From positions 1 through 34,789 of the IMG/VR virus record IMGVR_UViG_3300025000_000277: DNA of 34,789 nucleotides; one strand, 5' to 3'. The notes under the pieces were generated by a model. That model did no database searches. It had not been told where the DNA came from and worked only from the letters and a program-made list of their open reading frames with translations. This document shows, piece after piece, positions 7,130 through 15,229 of the stretch; position 1 is the first letter of the stretch; each line of letters starts with the position of its first letter. The stretch comes from a virus. The position numbers and the translations under genes were made by a program.

Positions 7130-8392
7130 ATGTTACCAAACAATCCAGAGATTGAAAAAAGTGTACTTGGCTGTTTACTGATGGGAAAGCTCGACTACGT
7201 TTTAAAACTATCAGAACTTGACTTTATGAGTGAAGTCAACCGGCAAATATACAAAACAATCCGGGAACTCTACGAACATAAATCTACAGTTGATGAATTC
7301 ACCGTATCGGATGCACTTGATATTGATAATGCGCTTGAAATAGTTGCAGGTCTCGCAAGTTACGTTTCAACTCCTGAAAATATGGAGTATTACATGGGCA
7401 TCTTGAAAACTTATACAATGCGCCGAGAGATTATCAAGGCTTCTATGAAAGCAAAGGAAATGGCAGAGGGCGAACGTTTTGAAAATGCAGTAGAGTTAAA
7501 AAGTGATGTGTTACAAGTGTTTGATATTGCTGTATATGACAACAAGAAGGCAGACAACACCTTAAAAGCAATAATGATGGCGGTTATGGACGATATTGAG
7601 GAAAAATTCAATGCACCAAATGAGCAGAAATATTTTACAGCATTCTATGACTTGGACAAGATCACCGCAGGACTTCACCCCGAAGAGTTAACTATCATTG
7701 CTGCGAGACCTGGAGTAGGGAAAACAGCCTTTGCGCTGCAGCTCATGTTGAACCTTGCAAAGAAGGACTGTAAATGCTTATTTGTATCTCGTGAAATGTC
7801 ACAAGTACAGATTGCTAAAAGGATCCTTTCAAATCTTGCTTTGGTAGATGGACAAAAATTAAGGTTCTGCAAAAGTCTTGTTGATTCGGATTGGCCCAAA
7901 ATTACCGGAATACTCACAGAGATTGAAAATATGCCAATAGAACTTAACGACAAACTATCAACAATACAAGAGATTAGGGCATATTGCAGAGAACTCAAAG
8001 GCAAAGGATCCATTGACCTGCTAATAGTTGACTATCTGCAATTATGCCGGAGCATGAAAAAGACAGAGAGCAGACGGCAGGAGATCGAAGACATATCAAG
8101 GCAGCTCAAAGAGATCTCGCTTGAATTCTCAATACCGGTAATAGCACTAAGCCAGCTTTCCCGTGACAGCAGCAAGACAGGCAGAGAACCAGAGTTACAT
8201 GATTTAAGAGAATCCGGCAGTATTGAGCAGGATGCGGACAATGTAATATTCCTCCACGTACCCAAAGAAACCGATGAAGCAGCAGACAACTTTGATATTA
8301 AGGTGATAGTCGGAAAGCAAAGGAATGGGCCTACTGGATACATATATCTGAGATATTACAGGAGAACCTTCAAGCTTTGCAATTTGAGGTGA
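7130..8392 (+). CDS. dnaB: replicative DNA helicase, DnaB type
   Basis: A protein of 420 residues starting after GGGGGAGTGATCAC. The N-terminal domain (about 1-105) begins NPEIEKSVLGCLL. The RecA-like core has Walker A ARPGVGKTA at 192-200, a Walker B region LLIVDYLQL at 297-305, then VIALSQLSRDSS and DLRESGSIEQDADNVIFL, all standard DnaB motifs. It unwinds DNA at the phage fork. It follows the replication protein by 4 nt, consistent with an initiator-helicase pair. Confidence 0.96.
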   Translation: MLPNNPEIEKSVLGCLLMGKLDYVLKLSELDFMSEVNRQIYKTIRELYEHKSTVDEFTVSDALDIDNALEIVAGLASYVSTPENMEYYMGILKTYTMRREIIKASMKAKEMAEGERFENAVELKSDVLQVFDIAVYDNKKADNTLKAIMMAVMDDIEEKFNAPNEQKYFTAFYDLDKITAGLHPEELTIIAARPGVGKTAFALQLMLNLAKKDCKCLFVSREMSQVQIAKRILSNLALVDGQKLRFCKSLVDSDWPKITGILTEIENMPIELNDKLSTIQEIRAYCRELKGKGSIDLLIVDYLQLCRSMKKTESRRQEIEDISRQLKEISLEFSIPVIALSQLSRDSSKTGREPELHDLRESGSIEQDADNVIFLHVPKETDEAADNFDIKVIVGKQRNGPTGYIYLRYYRRTFKLCNLR

Positions 8393-8396
8393 AGAT

Positions 8397-8684
8397 ATGG
8401 TGATGGACAGAGACACAGCAGTATTACAATTTATCGATGGAACACATGATATTACAATTTCACAAATGAGAAGTATGCCATATAAGTTATATCTTCAAAC
8501 AAAACACTGGCAACATTTCAGAGTTGAAGCATTAAGATTTGCACAATACAAGTGCGAACATTGCGGATGTGAGAATGAAGAACTGAACGTTCACCACAAA
8601 AGCTACATAAATGTGGGATGTGAGACATTCAACGATGTAATTGTGCTTTGCAAAGAATGCCACAGGATATTCCACGGCAAGTGA
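8397..8684 (+). CDS. small HNH nuclease-like protein
   Basis: A protein of 95 residues (start at 8397, with a second Met at 8403). The C-terminal half is a compact HNH fold: CEHCG at 53-57, LNVHHKSY at 64-70, N79 in TFNDVIVLC, and CKECHRIFH at 85-93. The two CxxC pairs would bind structural zinc, and His66-His67 with Asn79 and His89/His93 form the active region. It may nick or repair DNA. The gene lies 4 nt after the helicase. Confidence 0.85.
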   Translation: MVMDRDTAVLQFIDGTHDITISQMRSMPYKLYLQTKHWQHFRVEALRFAQYKCEHCGCENEELNVHHKSYINVGCETFNDVIVLCKECHRIFHGK

Positions 8685-8747
8685 TCCGGCTGCATCATGT
8701 CGGATGAAGAAATACACAGGCTAATAGAAAATTTGTGAGGTGATACC

Positions 8748-8945
8748 ATGCAAAAGCCACCAATCGGTATAATGCCTAAAAAGATGTGGGATGAAATACG
8801 GATGGAAGGTTTAGCAGATGCAATAAACCGATACAGTGAAGCAAAAGCGCCCGTACCGTATGAGTGGGCAAAAGAATATATGTTGCTTGTGAATCGGTAC
8901 AGCAAGAAAAGCACATTAGCAGATCAGGAGGAATTTGACGGATGA
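8748..8945 (+). CDS. small phage protein of unknown function
   Basis: A protein of 65 residues with GTGAGGTGATACC before its ATG. The pattern KPPIGIMPKKMWDEIR, then a Tyr and EAKAPVPYEWAKEY is a short helical phage protein I have seen in many Firmicute phages, but it has no known function. It overlaps the next gene by 4 bp. Confidence 0.75.
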   Translation: MQKPPIGIMPKKMWDEIRMEGLADAINRYSEAKAPVPYEWAKEYMLLVNRYSKKSTLADQEEFDG

Positions 8946-9178
8946 AGATATCACATAACGACCTACTCAGAGCCGAAGAACACCGCCACATTATAACGGT
9001 TCAATCTGGCTTTCCTGAAATCGCCTACGCCATAGAGAAGGATTCGCTTTGGATTATAAATCGGCAGACGGGCGCGCAGTTGGAAGTGTCGGCGGAAAAT
9101 GTATACAAGTTTGCGGATGAAATGTTGAGTGTGGCGGAACTGTATATGGGACAGGCGGGATTACATAAGGTGAGTTGA
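8942..9178 (+). CDS. hypothetical protein
   Basis: A protein of 78 residues whose ATG overlaps the previous stop (ATGA) with GGAGG upstream. It is beta-rich in the centre (HIITVQSG, LWIINRQTGAQLEVS) and helical at the end. No family is recognised. It is certainly in the operon. Confidence 0.7.
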   Translation: MKISHNDLLRAEEHRHIITVQSGFPEIAYAIEKDSLWIINRQTGAQLEVSAENVYKFADEMLSVAELYMGQAGLHKVS

Positions 9179-9216
9179 TTCAACAAATATAAATATTGTG
9201 CAGAAAGGACAAAGCA

Positions 9217-9456
9217 ATGGTACATGAATTAAAAACAATATCTCCGTATTACGAAGAGATAGAAAAAGGTAATAAACGCTTTGAAATAAGATTGAACGAC
9301 AGGGATTATAAAGTCGGTGATATATTAGCACTTCGACACTGGAGTGATTTTAGGGGGTGCTTTACAAGAGAACAAAGGATATACGTCAAGGTCACATACA
9401 TTCTTGATGATGAACGATTTTTGCAACCGGGATATGTATGTATGTCGATTGAATAA
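9217..9456 (+). CDS. DUF3850 / ASCH-like protein
   Basis: A protein of 79 residues. The ATG at 9217 is preferred over 9196 because AGAAAGGACA precedes it. The sequence HELKTISPYYEEIEKGNKRFEIRLNDRDYKVGD is the DUF3850 signature (ASCH/PUA-like small barrel), followed by IYVKVTYIL and PGYVCMSIE. These proteins probably bind RNA or modified nucleotides; none of this is shown here. Confidence 0.88.
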   Translation: MVHELKTISPYYEEIEKGNKRFEIRLNDRDYKVGDILALRHWSDFRGCFTREQRIYVKVTYILDDERFLQPGYVCMSIE

Positions 9457-9731
9457 CTGCGCAATAACAAGATAGTCCCTACTAAATCAATCGCTTGAAG
9501 GCGGCGTTGATAATAAAATACTTTTCATAAATTAATTAAGTTACGGTAAAACTTATGTATCCTGGCTGATACAAAGTGGACGAAGCCTTCTAAGCCCGAA
9601 CATAAGCAGCCAATGGGCAAGAGTGCTGATAAAACAATGTAAATGCTATTGTAGCGAGCAAAACGGTATCGTGTCCAAGCTAAATTAAGTTAAACGTAAA
9701 ATTAGTCAACATAATAATTATTAGCCTTAAA
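9457..9731 (+). other. 275-bp intergenic region with repeats and hairpins
   Basis: No gene is seen. It begins with CGCAATAACAAGA (9460-9472), a 13-mer repeated at 13259-13271, also just after a stop codon. An imperfect direct repeat near 9530-9554 and 9680-9704 (both containing ATTAAGTTA and GTAAAA) flanks about 125 bp. Inside are a GTATC/GATAC hairpin (about 9557-9572), a CTTATGT/ACATAAG closing stem, and ACAAT/ATTGT. It could be a small structured RNA or the scar of a lost element. Confidence 0.35.
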
Positions 9732-9875
9732 ATGGCGTACAGGGCAATGCTGGAGAGGTTGGAATATAGCAGACTTGGCTTATGCCCGATATGTAATAAG
9801 CATGAAAAAGATGATGGACATGAAGATTGGTGCGAACTTGCAACATTGTTGAGGGAAAGTGAGGTAGAGGGATGA
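9732..9875 (+). CDS. 47-residue small Cys-containing protein
   Basis: The sequence reads ATG at 9732 to TGA at 9873-9875, overlapping the next ATG by 4 bp. The product has CPIC at residues 18-21 and then His24, His30 and Cys34, which could form one zinc site. The ribosome site is weak, but the ATGA coupling and the charged, well-behaved composition support a gene. No family is recognised. Confidence 0.55.
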   Translation: MAYRAMLERLEYSRLGLCPICNKHEKDDGHEDWCELATLLRESEVEG

Positions 9876-10135
9876 AATATAAACCAGAAGATTATAACAT
9901 AACCGATGCTGGGTTTTATGGTCTTGACGACGGAGATATTGAGAACTACGAGGAAAAGTTGGTGAAATGTCGCAAACCGCATAGATGCGCAGGCGGATGC
10001 GAAAAAGAAATTAATGCAGGTGAATATGCTATACGTGAAACTGGATTCATGGATGGGCATCCGGTAGCATCATACACTTGTACAAATTGTATGGATAACT
10101 GGCTTGATGTAATTAATGGGGAGGTTGAGGGATGA
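9872..10135 (+). CDS. Cys-rich zinc-binding-like phage protein
   Basis: A protein of 87 residues. Cys33, CAGGC (39-43) and CTNC (70-73) with nearby His suggest a zinc-binding fold (KCRKPHRCAGGCEKEI, then a Gly-rich strand). It is coupled to the genes on both sides by ATGA overlaps. The function is unknown. Confidence 0.72.
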   Translation: MKYKPEDYNITDAGFYGLDDGDIENYEEKLVKCRKPHRCAGGCEKEINAGEYAIRETGFMDGHPVASYTCTNCMDNWLDVINGEVEG

Positions 10136-10803
10136 GATTGACGGTGAATCAAATAAAAGAGCGGTTAAACAAAGCGACACCTGGCAAATGGAAAGCCGAA
10201 ATAACCAACATGGAAGAACCGGGTTATGAACAGTTTACAAAGAAAATAGATATCGTTAAAAAAGAGGGGCAAACGACTTATGTAATAGCTCGCATGGATT
10301 GGAGCAGTCCGCCAAGAGACACAGCAGAATTTATTGCACATGCACCAGAGGATATACGATTTTTGTTTGACACCATAGAAGCCTTGCGGCAGGAAAATGA
10401 AAGGCTTGAAAACAAGTGTATGGATGCTGCAAAGGCTATGTATGAGGCTCAGGCACAGAATGGGGCTATGAGAAATGGATTAAACAGAATAAGAGAAAGA
10501 GCGGAACTATTTTTCAGAAAAGGCGCATCTAGTAGACCGAGGAAATCAGCGGTTAACGCTTGCTCGTGGATATATGAAGAATGTTTCGGTGTTATAGGGG
10601 ATTTGCATAAAGTCTCTGAAGCTGTCTACCACAACCCCGCCGATGTGGAGGCGCTGAAGGTGGCAAGGGAGGCAATAAAAGACTTCATTGATAAGGCTTA
10701 TATTTTTACAGGTGGCAATGAAAACTTCATAGTGCATGATAGCAGTTATTGGAAATTTAAAGAAGTCCTTGCGGCAATAGATAAGGTGGTGATGGGGGAA
10801 TGA
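10132..10803 (+). CDS. Ead/Ea22-like phage protein
   Basis: A protein of 223 residues. The N-terminus has the ATPGKWKAE motif and later DTAEFIAHAPEDIRFLFDTI, followed by a coiled coil (LRQENERLENKC). This pattern is typical of Ead/Ea22-like and related phage early proteins of unknown role. The C-terminal third is a separate helical region. ATGA overlaps at both ends indicate tight coupling. Confidence 0.75.
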   Translation: MRLTVNQIKERLNKATPGKWKAEITNMEEPGYEQFTKKIDIVKKEGQTTYVIARMDWSSPPRDTAEFIAHAPEDIRFLFDTIEALRQENERLENKCMDAAKAMYEAQAQNGAMRNGLNRIRERAELFFRKGASSRPRKSAVNACSWIYEECFGVIGDLHKVSEAVYHNPADVEALKVAREAIKDFIDKAYIFTGGNENFIVHDSSYWKFKEVLAAIDKVVMGE

Positions 10804-11537
10804 GTTTCAGACCGATTTACGAGCCTAGAACAAGAGCAAGAGAATACAGCGACCTTGCAATAAATATTTATACCGGATGCAACCACGGGTGTACATATTG
10901 CTACGCAAGCCAAATGTTTAACCGGTATCACCCAACGGCAAATTTTGCAGATGTGAAACCGCGTGATGGAATTGTCGAAGCTGTAAAAAATCAATTGTCA
11001 GGCGGCAAATACAAGGGTAAGAAAATAATGCTGTGCTTTATGTGTGATCCTTATCCAACGGAGATTGACACCACACCGACAAGAGAGATTATTAAGCTAA
11101 TCAAGGATGCAGGGGCAAATGTATCTGTACTGACAAAGGGCGGTATGAGGGCAGTAAGAGACTTTGACTTGTATGGCGAAGGTGATTCTTTTGGGACAAC
11201 ATTGACCTTTGCGGATGCTGACAAAAGCCTTGAATGGGAGCCACACGCAGCGGAACCACTTAGTAGGATACAGGCAATTGTAGAAGCCCACGAAGCAGGA
11301 ATTAAAACGTGGGTGAGCCTTGAACCGGTTATCAGTACGCAGGATGCAATAGGATTTGTAACGGACATGCACAGGCACGTTGACTTGTGGAAAGTTGGGC
11401 GGTGGAATCACAACGCTAGAGCAAATAAGATTGATTGGGGCAGGTTTGGGCGAAACATTGAAAGCATTCTGAAAATTCTAAAATGTGAGTATTACATCAA
11501 GGATGATCTGCGGAAGGAGATGGAGTGCAATGGCTAA
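10800..11537 (+). CDS. radical SAM protein, spore-photolyase-like family
   Basis: A protein of 245 residues. The cluster motif CNHGCTYC gives Cys27, Cys31 and Cys34 for a 4Fe-4S cluster. It is preceded by RTRAREYSDLAINIYTGC, as in SPL-type radical SAM proteins often found in phages and defence or repair loci. Later parts include IMLCFMCDPYPT, LTKGG and TWVSLEPVI, as in this family's barrel. The substrate is unknown; DNA repair or nucleotide modification is possible. It overlaps the RecU-like gene by 8 bp. Confidence 0.85.
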   Translation: MSFRPIYEPRTRAREYSDLAINIYTGCNHGCTYCYASQMFNRYHPTANFADVKPRDGIVEAVKNQLSGGKYKGKKIMLCFMCDPYPTEIDTTPTREIIKLIKDAGANVSVLTKGGMRAVRDFDLYGEGDSFGTTLTFADADKSLEWEPHAAEPLSRIQAIVEAHEAGIKTWVSLEPVISTQDAIGFVTDMHRHVDLWKVGRWNHNARANKIDWGRFGRNIESILKILKCEYYIKDDLRKEMECNG

Positions 11538-12006
11538 TGCAGGTAAGGATTTTGAACAGGACTTCATCAAATCAGTTCCCGACAGTGTATACCATTATCG
11601 TTTCAAGGATGGTACCGCAGCATGGGGAGAACAGGAGACAACACGCTTTCAACACAGCAATATATGCGACTTCCTGCTATTCGATGGCAGGCTATGGCTA
11701 ATAGAGTTAAAATCGCACAAAGACAAGTCAATTCCATTCAACTGTATCCGAGAAAATCAGCTTAAAGAGTTATCAATGGCAGATTGTGTGGCAGGTATAA
11801 TTCCAGGATTCATATTTAACTTCCGCGATTTAAACAAAACTTATTTTATACACATAAAGCATATTTATTACTTTTATCATCATGCAGACCGAAAGAGTTT
11901 CCCACTTGAATGGGTGCAGCAGCATGGAACGGAAATTAAAGCAGAACTAAAGAAAGTCCATTATCGATATTATGTCAAGGAATTTTTACAAGAGATAGGA
12001 GTGTGA
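11530..12006 (+). CDS. RecU-like Holliday junction resolvase
   Basis: A protein of 158 residues from the ATG at 11530, with AAGGAGATGG upstream; the longer frame back to 11485 lies in the previous gene. The family signature is clear: GKDFEQDF, then NICDFLLF with catalytic Asp47, LIELKSHKDKSIPF with Glu59 and Lys61, and IRENQ. RecU-like nucleases cut four-way junctions. This fits the ERF/SSB/helicase set upstream. Confidence 0.87.
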   Translation: MANAGKDFEQDFIKSVPDSVYHYRFKDGTAAWGEQETTRFQHSNICDFLLFDGRLWLIELKSHKDKSIPFNCIRENQLKELSMADCVAGIIPGFIFNFRDLNKTYFIHIKHIYYFYHHADRKSFPLEWVQQHGTEIKAELKKVHYRYYVKEFLQEIGV

Positions 12007-12011
12007 GGGGA

Positions 12012-12188
12012 ATGGCAAAATATAGAGGAAAATACGCAAAATGCAGGAAATGTAAACACGTATGGAATGTTGGTATGTGGATCGTATGGGTTAGGGATAG
12101 CTGCAAAAACGATAAAACGTTGATGCTTTCATCCGGCAAAGCAGTTGGCGAGCCCATGTGTGAAGAGTGCAAATATTTTGAAGAATAG
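12012..12188 (+). CDS. small zinc-ribbon-like protein
   Basis: A protein of 58 residues. ATG 12012 is chosen with AGGAG about 10 nt upstream; a GTG at 12003 is possible. CRKCKH near the start and CEECKYF near the end (four Cys plus a middle Cys) suggest a zinc ribbon. The leader GGAGTGTGAGGGGAATG is nearly the same as that of the next gene, suggesting duplication of the ribosome-site region. Confidence 0.65.
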   Translation: MAKYRGKYAKCRKCKHVWNVGMWIVWVRDSCKNDKTLMLSSGKAVGEPMCEECKYFEE

Positions 12189-12199
12189 GAGTGAGGGGA

Positions 12200-12424
12200 A
12201 TGCTATTTTGCACATGTGGCAGCATCATCCAAGACGGCATATGCACCAATAAACGCTGCACGAGCCGGAATGAGGCGTTACTGAGCTGGATAATAAATGG
12301 CAAGCTAGAGAGGTTTAAAAGGCCTGTGACACTGGCAGAGGCAATTGAGGCGGTAAAGGATAAGAGTGAACTGGTTGAAAAGGTTCGAAAAACAGCAAAA
12401 GACGATACAAACCAAAAGGGGTGA
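12200..12424 (+). CDS. small zinc-ribbon protein
   Basis: A protein of 74 residues. An N-terminal ribbon (CTCGSIIQDGICTNKRC, four Cys) is followed by a helical tail. ATG 12200 has AGGAG 8 nt upstream. The stop overlaps the GTG start of the next gene. It may bind nucleic acid or a partner; no family is recognised. Confidence 0.68.
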   Translation: MLFCTCGSIIQDGICTNKRCTSRNEALLSWIINGKLERFKRPVTLAEAIEAVKDKSELVEKVRKTAKDDTNQKG

Positions 12425-13074
12425 GTAAATTGGGGTTGATCGAGCATGACCCACGCGACACGGCGTATGTAGCTCTCTTTGTAGCAATCAAATGGTATGA
12501 GTTTATACCAAGCGAAGCTGCTTTAAAAATTGCGGCAGGTCAATCCCATCGGCTTCCGGGAAGAAAACTCACGCCGGAAATGTTTGCAGAGATGCAAAAG
12601 ATTATGGATAGCCCAAATTTTTATAACATAAACAGCTTTGTCAAAAAATACAGAGTGAACAAATACGAAATTTTAGAGGCAATAGCAGGTCAAAACGCAA
12701 ATGAGGAGGTTATTATGTCGATACAGACAGAGAGGTTACTTAAAAGACTGAAGGACTTAGCCGAGGACTGCAAGGCGGTAGATTGCGAGAAGTGTCCACT
12801 CGATAAAATTATGTGTGGAGAGTATACACTGTGTGAAGTGCTGACGGATACGGCGATTGACGGTAAAGGAAAGCTTGAATTGAGAAAAGTCATACCTAAG
12901 TCATACCAAAGTCATACCGTTGAAGATTTAGAGGCGGATATAGTAAGAAAGACATATAAACTGCACAAAAAAGCTGATGATGAAATGCACACATATGCGG
13001 AGAAGCATCCGAGGGAAAAAATACAGGACATTGTTAGTTTAGCATTGCTGGAATATGTGGAGAGAAGGAAATAG
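12421..13074 (+). CDS. two-part hypothetical protein with a strong internal start
   Basis: A GTG start at 12421 with AAAAGGGG gives 217 residues. The first 98 residues look helical (SEAALKIAAGQSHRLPG, then a possible HTH region NSFVKKYRVNKYEILEA). In-frame ATG 12715 is preceded by GAGGAGG at 6 nt, an excellent site, so a 119-residue C-terminal protein (CKAVDCEKCPLDKIMCG, then a helical end) is probably also made or was once separate. No family is recognised for either part. Confidence 0.65.
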   Translation: MSKLGLIEHDPRDTAYVALFVAIKWYEFIPSEAALKIAAGQSHRLPGRKLTPEMFAEMQKIMDSPNFYNINSFVKKYRVNKYEILEAIAGQNANEEVIMSIQTERLLKRLKDLAEDCKAVDCEKCPLDKIMCGEYTLCEVLTDTAIDGKGKLELRKVIPKSYQSHTVEDLEADIVRKTYKLHKKADDEMHTYAEKHPREKIQDIVSLALLEYVERRK

Positions 13075-13110
13075 GCTCGGATAATATAAAGAGTGTGAAG
13101 GAGAGTAATT

Positions 13111-13251
13111 GTGAAAATATCTAGTGAAGAGTATTTTTTTATTGAATGGCTTATTATTGCAAGAGGCATGACAGAAGAAAGTTATAATAAATTAACAATT
13201 AATGAAATTGTGGCATTAAAAGCAGAATACGCAAGAATTATGAGAAATTAA
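13111..13251 (+). CDS. 46-residue small protein
   Basis: A GTG start at 13111 has GAAGGAGAG at good spacing; the stop is TAA at 13249-13251. It is helical with aromatic residues near the start (EEYFFIEWLIIARGM) and no cysteine. The 13-mer CGCAATAACAAGA follows 7 nt after the stop, as it does 3 nt after the gene at 9456. Confidence 0.55.
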   Translation: MKISSEEYFFIEWLIIARGMTEESYNKLTINEIVALKAEYARIMRN

Positions 13252-13307
13252 TTGCCTACGCAATAACAAGACAATTCAAATTCGTAAATATGGCGAGGTA
13301 AAAAACT

Positions 13308-13460
13308 ATGGATTATTTAAAATGCAAGAAAAAACACTTCGTAGATTGGCAAGGTCTATGTATGGCTGAAAGATGGAAATGTAGATGGTTTTCGATAAGC
13401 TATATCAGTAATTATTGCCCAGTTTGCAATAAAGGCCGTACCAAATGGTTAATAACTTAG
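13308..13460 (+). CDS. 50-residue Cys-rich basic protein
   Basis: The sequence reads ATG 13308 to TAG 13460 with GGCGAGG upstream. Five cysteines, including a CPVC ribbon near the end, and many Lys, Arg and Trp suggest a small zinc-binding nucleic-acid protein. It is the last plus-strand gene before the opposing cluster. Confidence 0.6.
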   Translation: MDYLKCKKKHFVDWQGLCMAERWKCRWFSISYISNYCPVCNKGRTKWLIT

Positions 13461-13485
13461 TCTGTAATAATAAAAATGCGTGCAT

Positions 13486-13519
13486 AAAAAAAGAGCCGGA
13501 GCCATCAGCCCCGGTTCTT
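13486..13519 (-). terminator. terminator of minus-strand recombinase operon
   Basis: AAGAGCCGG (13491-13499) pairs with CCGGTTCTT (13511-13519) with one G-T pair. On the minus strand it is followed by seven T (complement of 13486-13492). The hairpin overlaps the last codons of the recombinase. It also lies where plus-strand early transcription would end, so it may work in both directions. Confidence 0.8.
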
Positions 13520-14089
13520 CTGCTTTTCAAATTGTCTAATCCACCGATACACCGTTGACCGGCTTGTTTCCAGTAGCCTTGCCAATTCAACCTTTGTGAT
13601 TTCGCCTTCCTGCATCCGGCTATAGTATTTCTCAAAACTGTCCGGCAACACCGGCTCAGGTCTGCCAAACGGGATACCTGATTTAGTGCCGTATCGCTTC
13701 GCCTTCTCCACGCCTTCCCGGACACGTTCAACGGCAACCTCTCGTTCCATTTCAGCCACAGCGCCCAAAATGGTTAGCAAAAATTTATAGGTGCTGCCGG
13801 ATGAATCGATGCCTTCCTTCACAAAGTGGACCGTAACGCCCATTGAAACAAACTGTTCTGTCAATCGGCGCAGATCGTCAACATTACGGCCTAATCGGCT
13901 GATTGATTCACAATATACATGATCGCCTCGTTTGACATCGGCAATCAGCATTTTCAGTTTAGGGCGTTCGGCGTTTTTACCGCTTGCTTTGTCAACATAT
14001 CTGCAGTCTATTTTGATATGTTCCAGGCTGATTTCTTGGCGGCGTTCGTCTTGGTGGAGAGTTGAGACACGTTCATATGAGTAGTTCAT
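13505..14089 (-). CDS. serine recombinase (resolvase/invertase family)
   Basis: A protein of 194 residues. The catalytic domain starts YERVSTLHQDERRQ with nucleophile Ser9. It continues with the Arg-rich block YCESISRLGRN and the long helix LTILGAVAEMEREV, and ends in a HTH (ITKVELARLLETSRSTVYRWI). The length and layout are those of Tn3-type resolvases and Hin/Gin invertases. It could resolve dimers, invert DNA or be a domesticated transposon gene. No paired inverted crossover sites were recognised. Its start overlaps the stop of the small upstream gene. Confidence 0.92.
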   Translation of the reverse strand: MNYSYERVSTLHQDERRQEISLEHIKIDCRYVDKASGKNAERPKLKMLIADVKRGDHVYCESISRLGRNVDDLRRLTEQFVSMGVTVHFVKEGIDSSGSTYKFLLTILGAVAEMEREVAVERVREGVEKAKRYGTKSGIPFGRPEPVLPDSFEKYYSRMQEGEITKVELARLLETSRSTVYRWIRQFEKQKNRG

Positions 14090-14232
14090 ACTATCACCCT
14101 TTCAGCGGTTAATACTGATACCATACCATTGCAAAGCAATTCAATCAAGCCGTCCTTACCGACTACCACCTTTATTCTTTCTGCGGATTTAAATATGCTA
14201 TGCTTAAGATATTCGACTTCAAATCGTTCCAC
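14086..14232 (-). CDS. 48-residue protein coupled to recombinase
   Basis: It starts at a GTG with AAAGGAG upstream and ends TGA inside the recombinase's ATGA. It is a small beta/helix protein (FEVEYLKHSIFKSAERIKVVV) of unknown function. The translational coupling suggests a co-factor or leader for the recombinase. Confidence 0.6.
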   Translation of the reverse strand: MERFEVEYLKHSIFKSAERIKVVVGKDGLIELLCNGMVSVLTAERVIV

Positions 14233-14336
14233 GACATTAAGCTCCTTTCATAGTCTATAAGCGTTAAGGTGACTTTCGCCACCTTTGGAGAATTTTACTC
14301 CATCCAGCCGTTAAGCTGGCAACCTCGGGACTTAAT

Positions 14337-14486
14337 TTATTCAACATTCCGGATATCAATTGCCTCATAGTTCTCGTACCACCGCTCATATAGTGCTTTG
14401 TAGTCCTTATTTTCAGTCCGTGCGTACTCGTTCCACAATGCCTGTTGTATAAGGGATTTAAGGTATTCGTGGCGTTCTGCTGGCAT
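14337..14486 (-). CDS. 49-residue helical protein
   Basis: The ATG at 14486 follows GGGAGGTAAACAGG; the stop is TAA. It is charged and helical with many Tyr and Trp (RHEYLKSLIQQALWNEYART, then YERWYENYE). No family is recognised. The ribosome site overlaps the upstream gene's stop. Confidence 0.6.
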   Translation of the reverse strand: MPAERHEYLKSLIQQALWNEYARTENKDYKALYERWYENYEAIDIRNVE

Positions 14487-14491
14487 CCTGT

Positions 14492-14623
14492 TTACCTCCC
14501 TGCCATAATGGATTTATTCGCCGCCATTACCCGGGCGAAACGGGCGCGGTGTTCTTGGTCGATGCGGTATGTTTCGTCCGCTGTCATGCGGATCAGGTGG
14601 ATTAGTTTGATACGTAATTTCAT
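14492..14623 (-). CDS. 43-residue basic small protein
   Basis: The ATG at 14623 follows GGGAGGTCACCCC; the stop TAA lies in the next gene's ribosome site. It is helical and rich in Arg (KLRIKLIHLIRMTADETYRI). No family is recognised. Its tight packing with both neighbours supports it. Confidence 0.6.
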   Translation of the reverse strand: MKLRIKLIHLIRMTADETYRIDQEHRARFARVMAANKSIMAGR

Positions 14624-14883
14624 GGGGTGACCTCCCTTATATCTCTTCTGTGTATAAAATCCTGGATATAGTACGGCTGTTTATGTATAGGTAAATACCT
14701 CATATCATATCTTGTTGTTACTTTTGTTAACAATCCGGGAATGTCATAAACTCCGTATTCTATTTCTATAAAATAGCCATTACAAATAACAACATCACCT
14801 TCTTTAAATTTATCAGCAGAACTATTTTTTAATTCTATCCTTGTCAAGATATATATATTATCTTTGTTAACCATATCATACAA
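14620..14883 (-). CDS. hypothetical protein
   Basis: A protein of 87 residues starting at 14883 with AGAAAGG 5 nt upstream. It is beta-rich (IYILTRIELKN, FKEGDVVICNGYFIEIEYG) and may be a small barrel. No family is recognised. It overlaps the next gene by 4 bp. Confidence 0.65.
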   Translation of the reverse strand: MYDMVNKDNIYILTRIELKNSSADKFKEGDVVICNGYFIEIEYGVYDIPGLLTKVTTRYDMRYLPIHKQPYYIQDFIHRRDIREVTP

Positions 14884-14916
14884 CCTTTCTGTCCTTTATT
14901 GCCGGAGTGCTAAGGC

Positions 14917-15129
14917 TTAGTGAAATTTTACGCACTGTATTGTGGAAAATGTACAGTCTTTGTACTTTCTTGGGTGAGCCGCCTGAGTTCTTCTGGCACT
15001 GTTTAGAGCTTCAATCTTTGCGTTTATTTCGCTGTCAGACCTAATTACAAAAGTCAATGCAGAAGGTGTCTTTACGGACTTTGATGTGGTTTCAGGTTTA
15101 TTAATTTTAATCTTAATTTCGTACACCAT
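14917..15129 (-). CDS. hypothetical protein
   Basis: A protein of 70 residues. ATG 15129 has GGAGG 5 nt away; the in-frame TTG at 15141 is less likely. It begins with a strand (YEIKIKINKPE) and a Lys/Ser/Thr linker, then FVIRSDSEINAKIEALNSARR. No family is recognised. Confidence 0.65.
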   Translation of the reverse strand: MVYEIKIKINKPETTSKSVKTPSALTFVIRSDSEINAKIEALNSARRTQAAHPRKYKDCTFSTIQCVKFH

Positions 15130-15176
15130 ATCTTCCTCCAATCCGCCCGGATATAGCCGCCGGGCTCGGCTTGCTA

Positions 15177-15205
15177 TTGATTGAAGGCCGCAAGCGTGTT
15201 ATAAT
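15177..15205 (+). promoter_or_regulatory. plus-strand promoter antisense to DUF932 gene end
   Basis: TTGATT (15177-15182), a 17-nt spacer and TATAAT (15200-15205) with TG one base before it (extended -10) form one of the best promoter matches in the window. It points into the 3' end of the oppositely oriented DUF932 gene and lies inside a GGCCGCA/TGCGGCC inverted repeat (15186-15217). Confidence 0.6.
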
Positions 15206-15229
15206 TTACCTGCGGCCACTTGTGCTGCT

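Noticed and set aside
8697-8738. 13-codon ORF (MSDEEIHRLIENL) between HNH gene and next gene
   Set aside because: It has no ribosome site and is too short to call; it may be a remnant.
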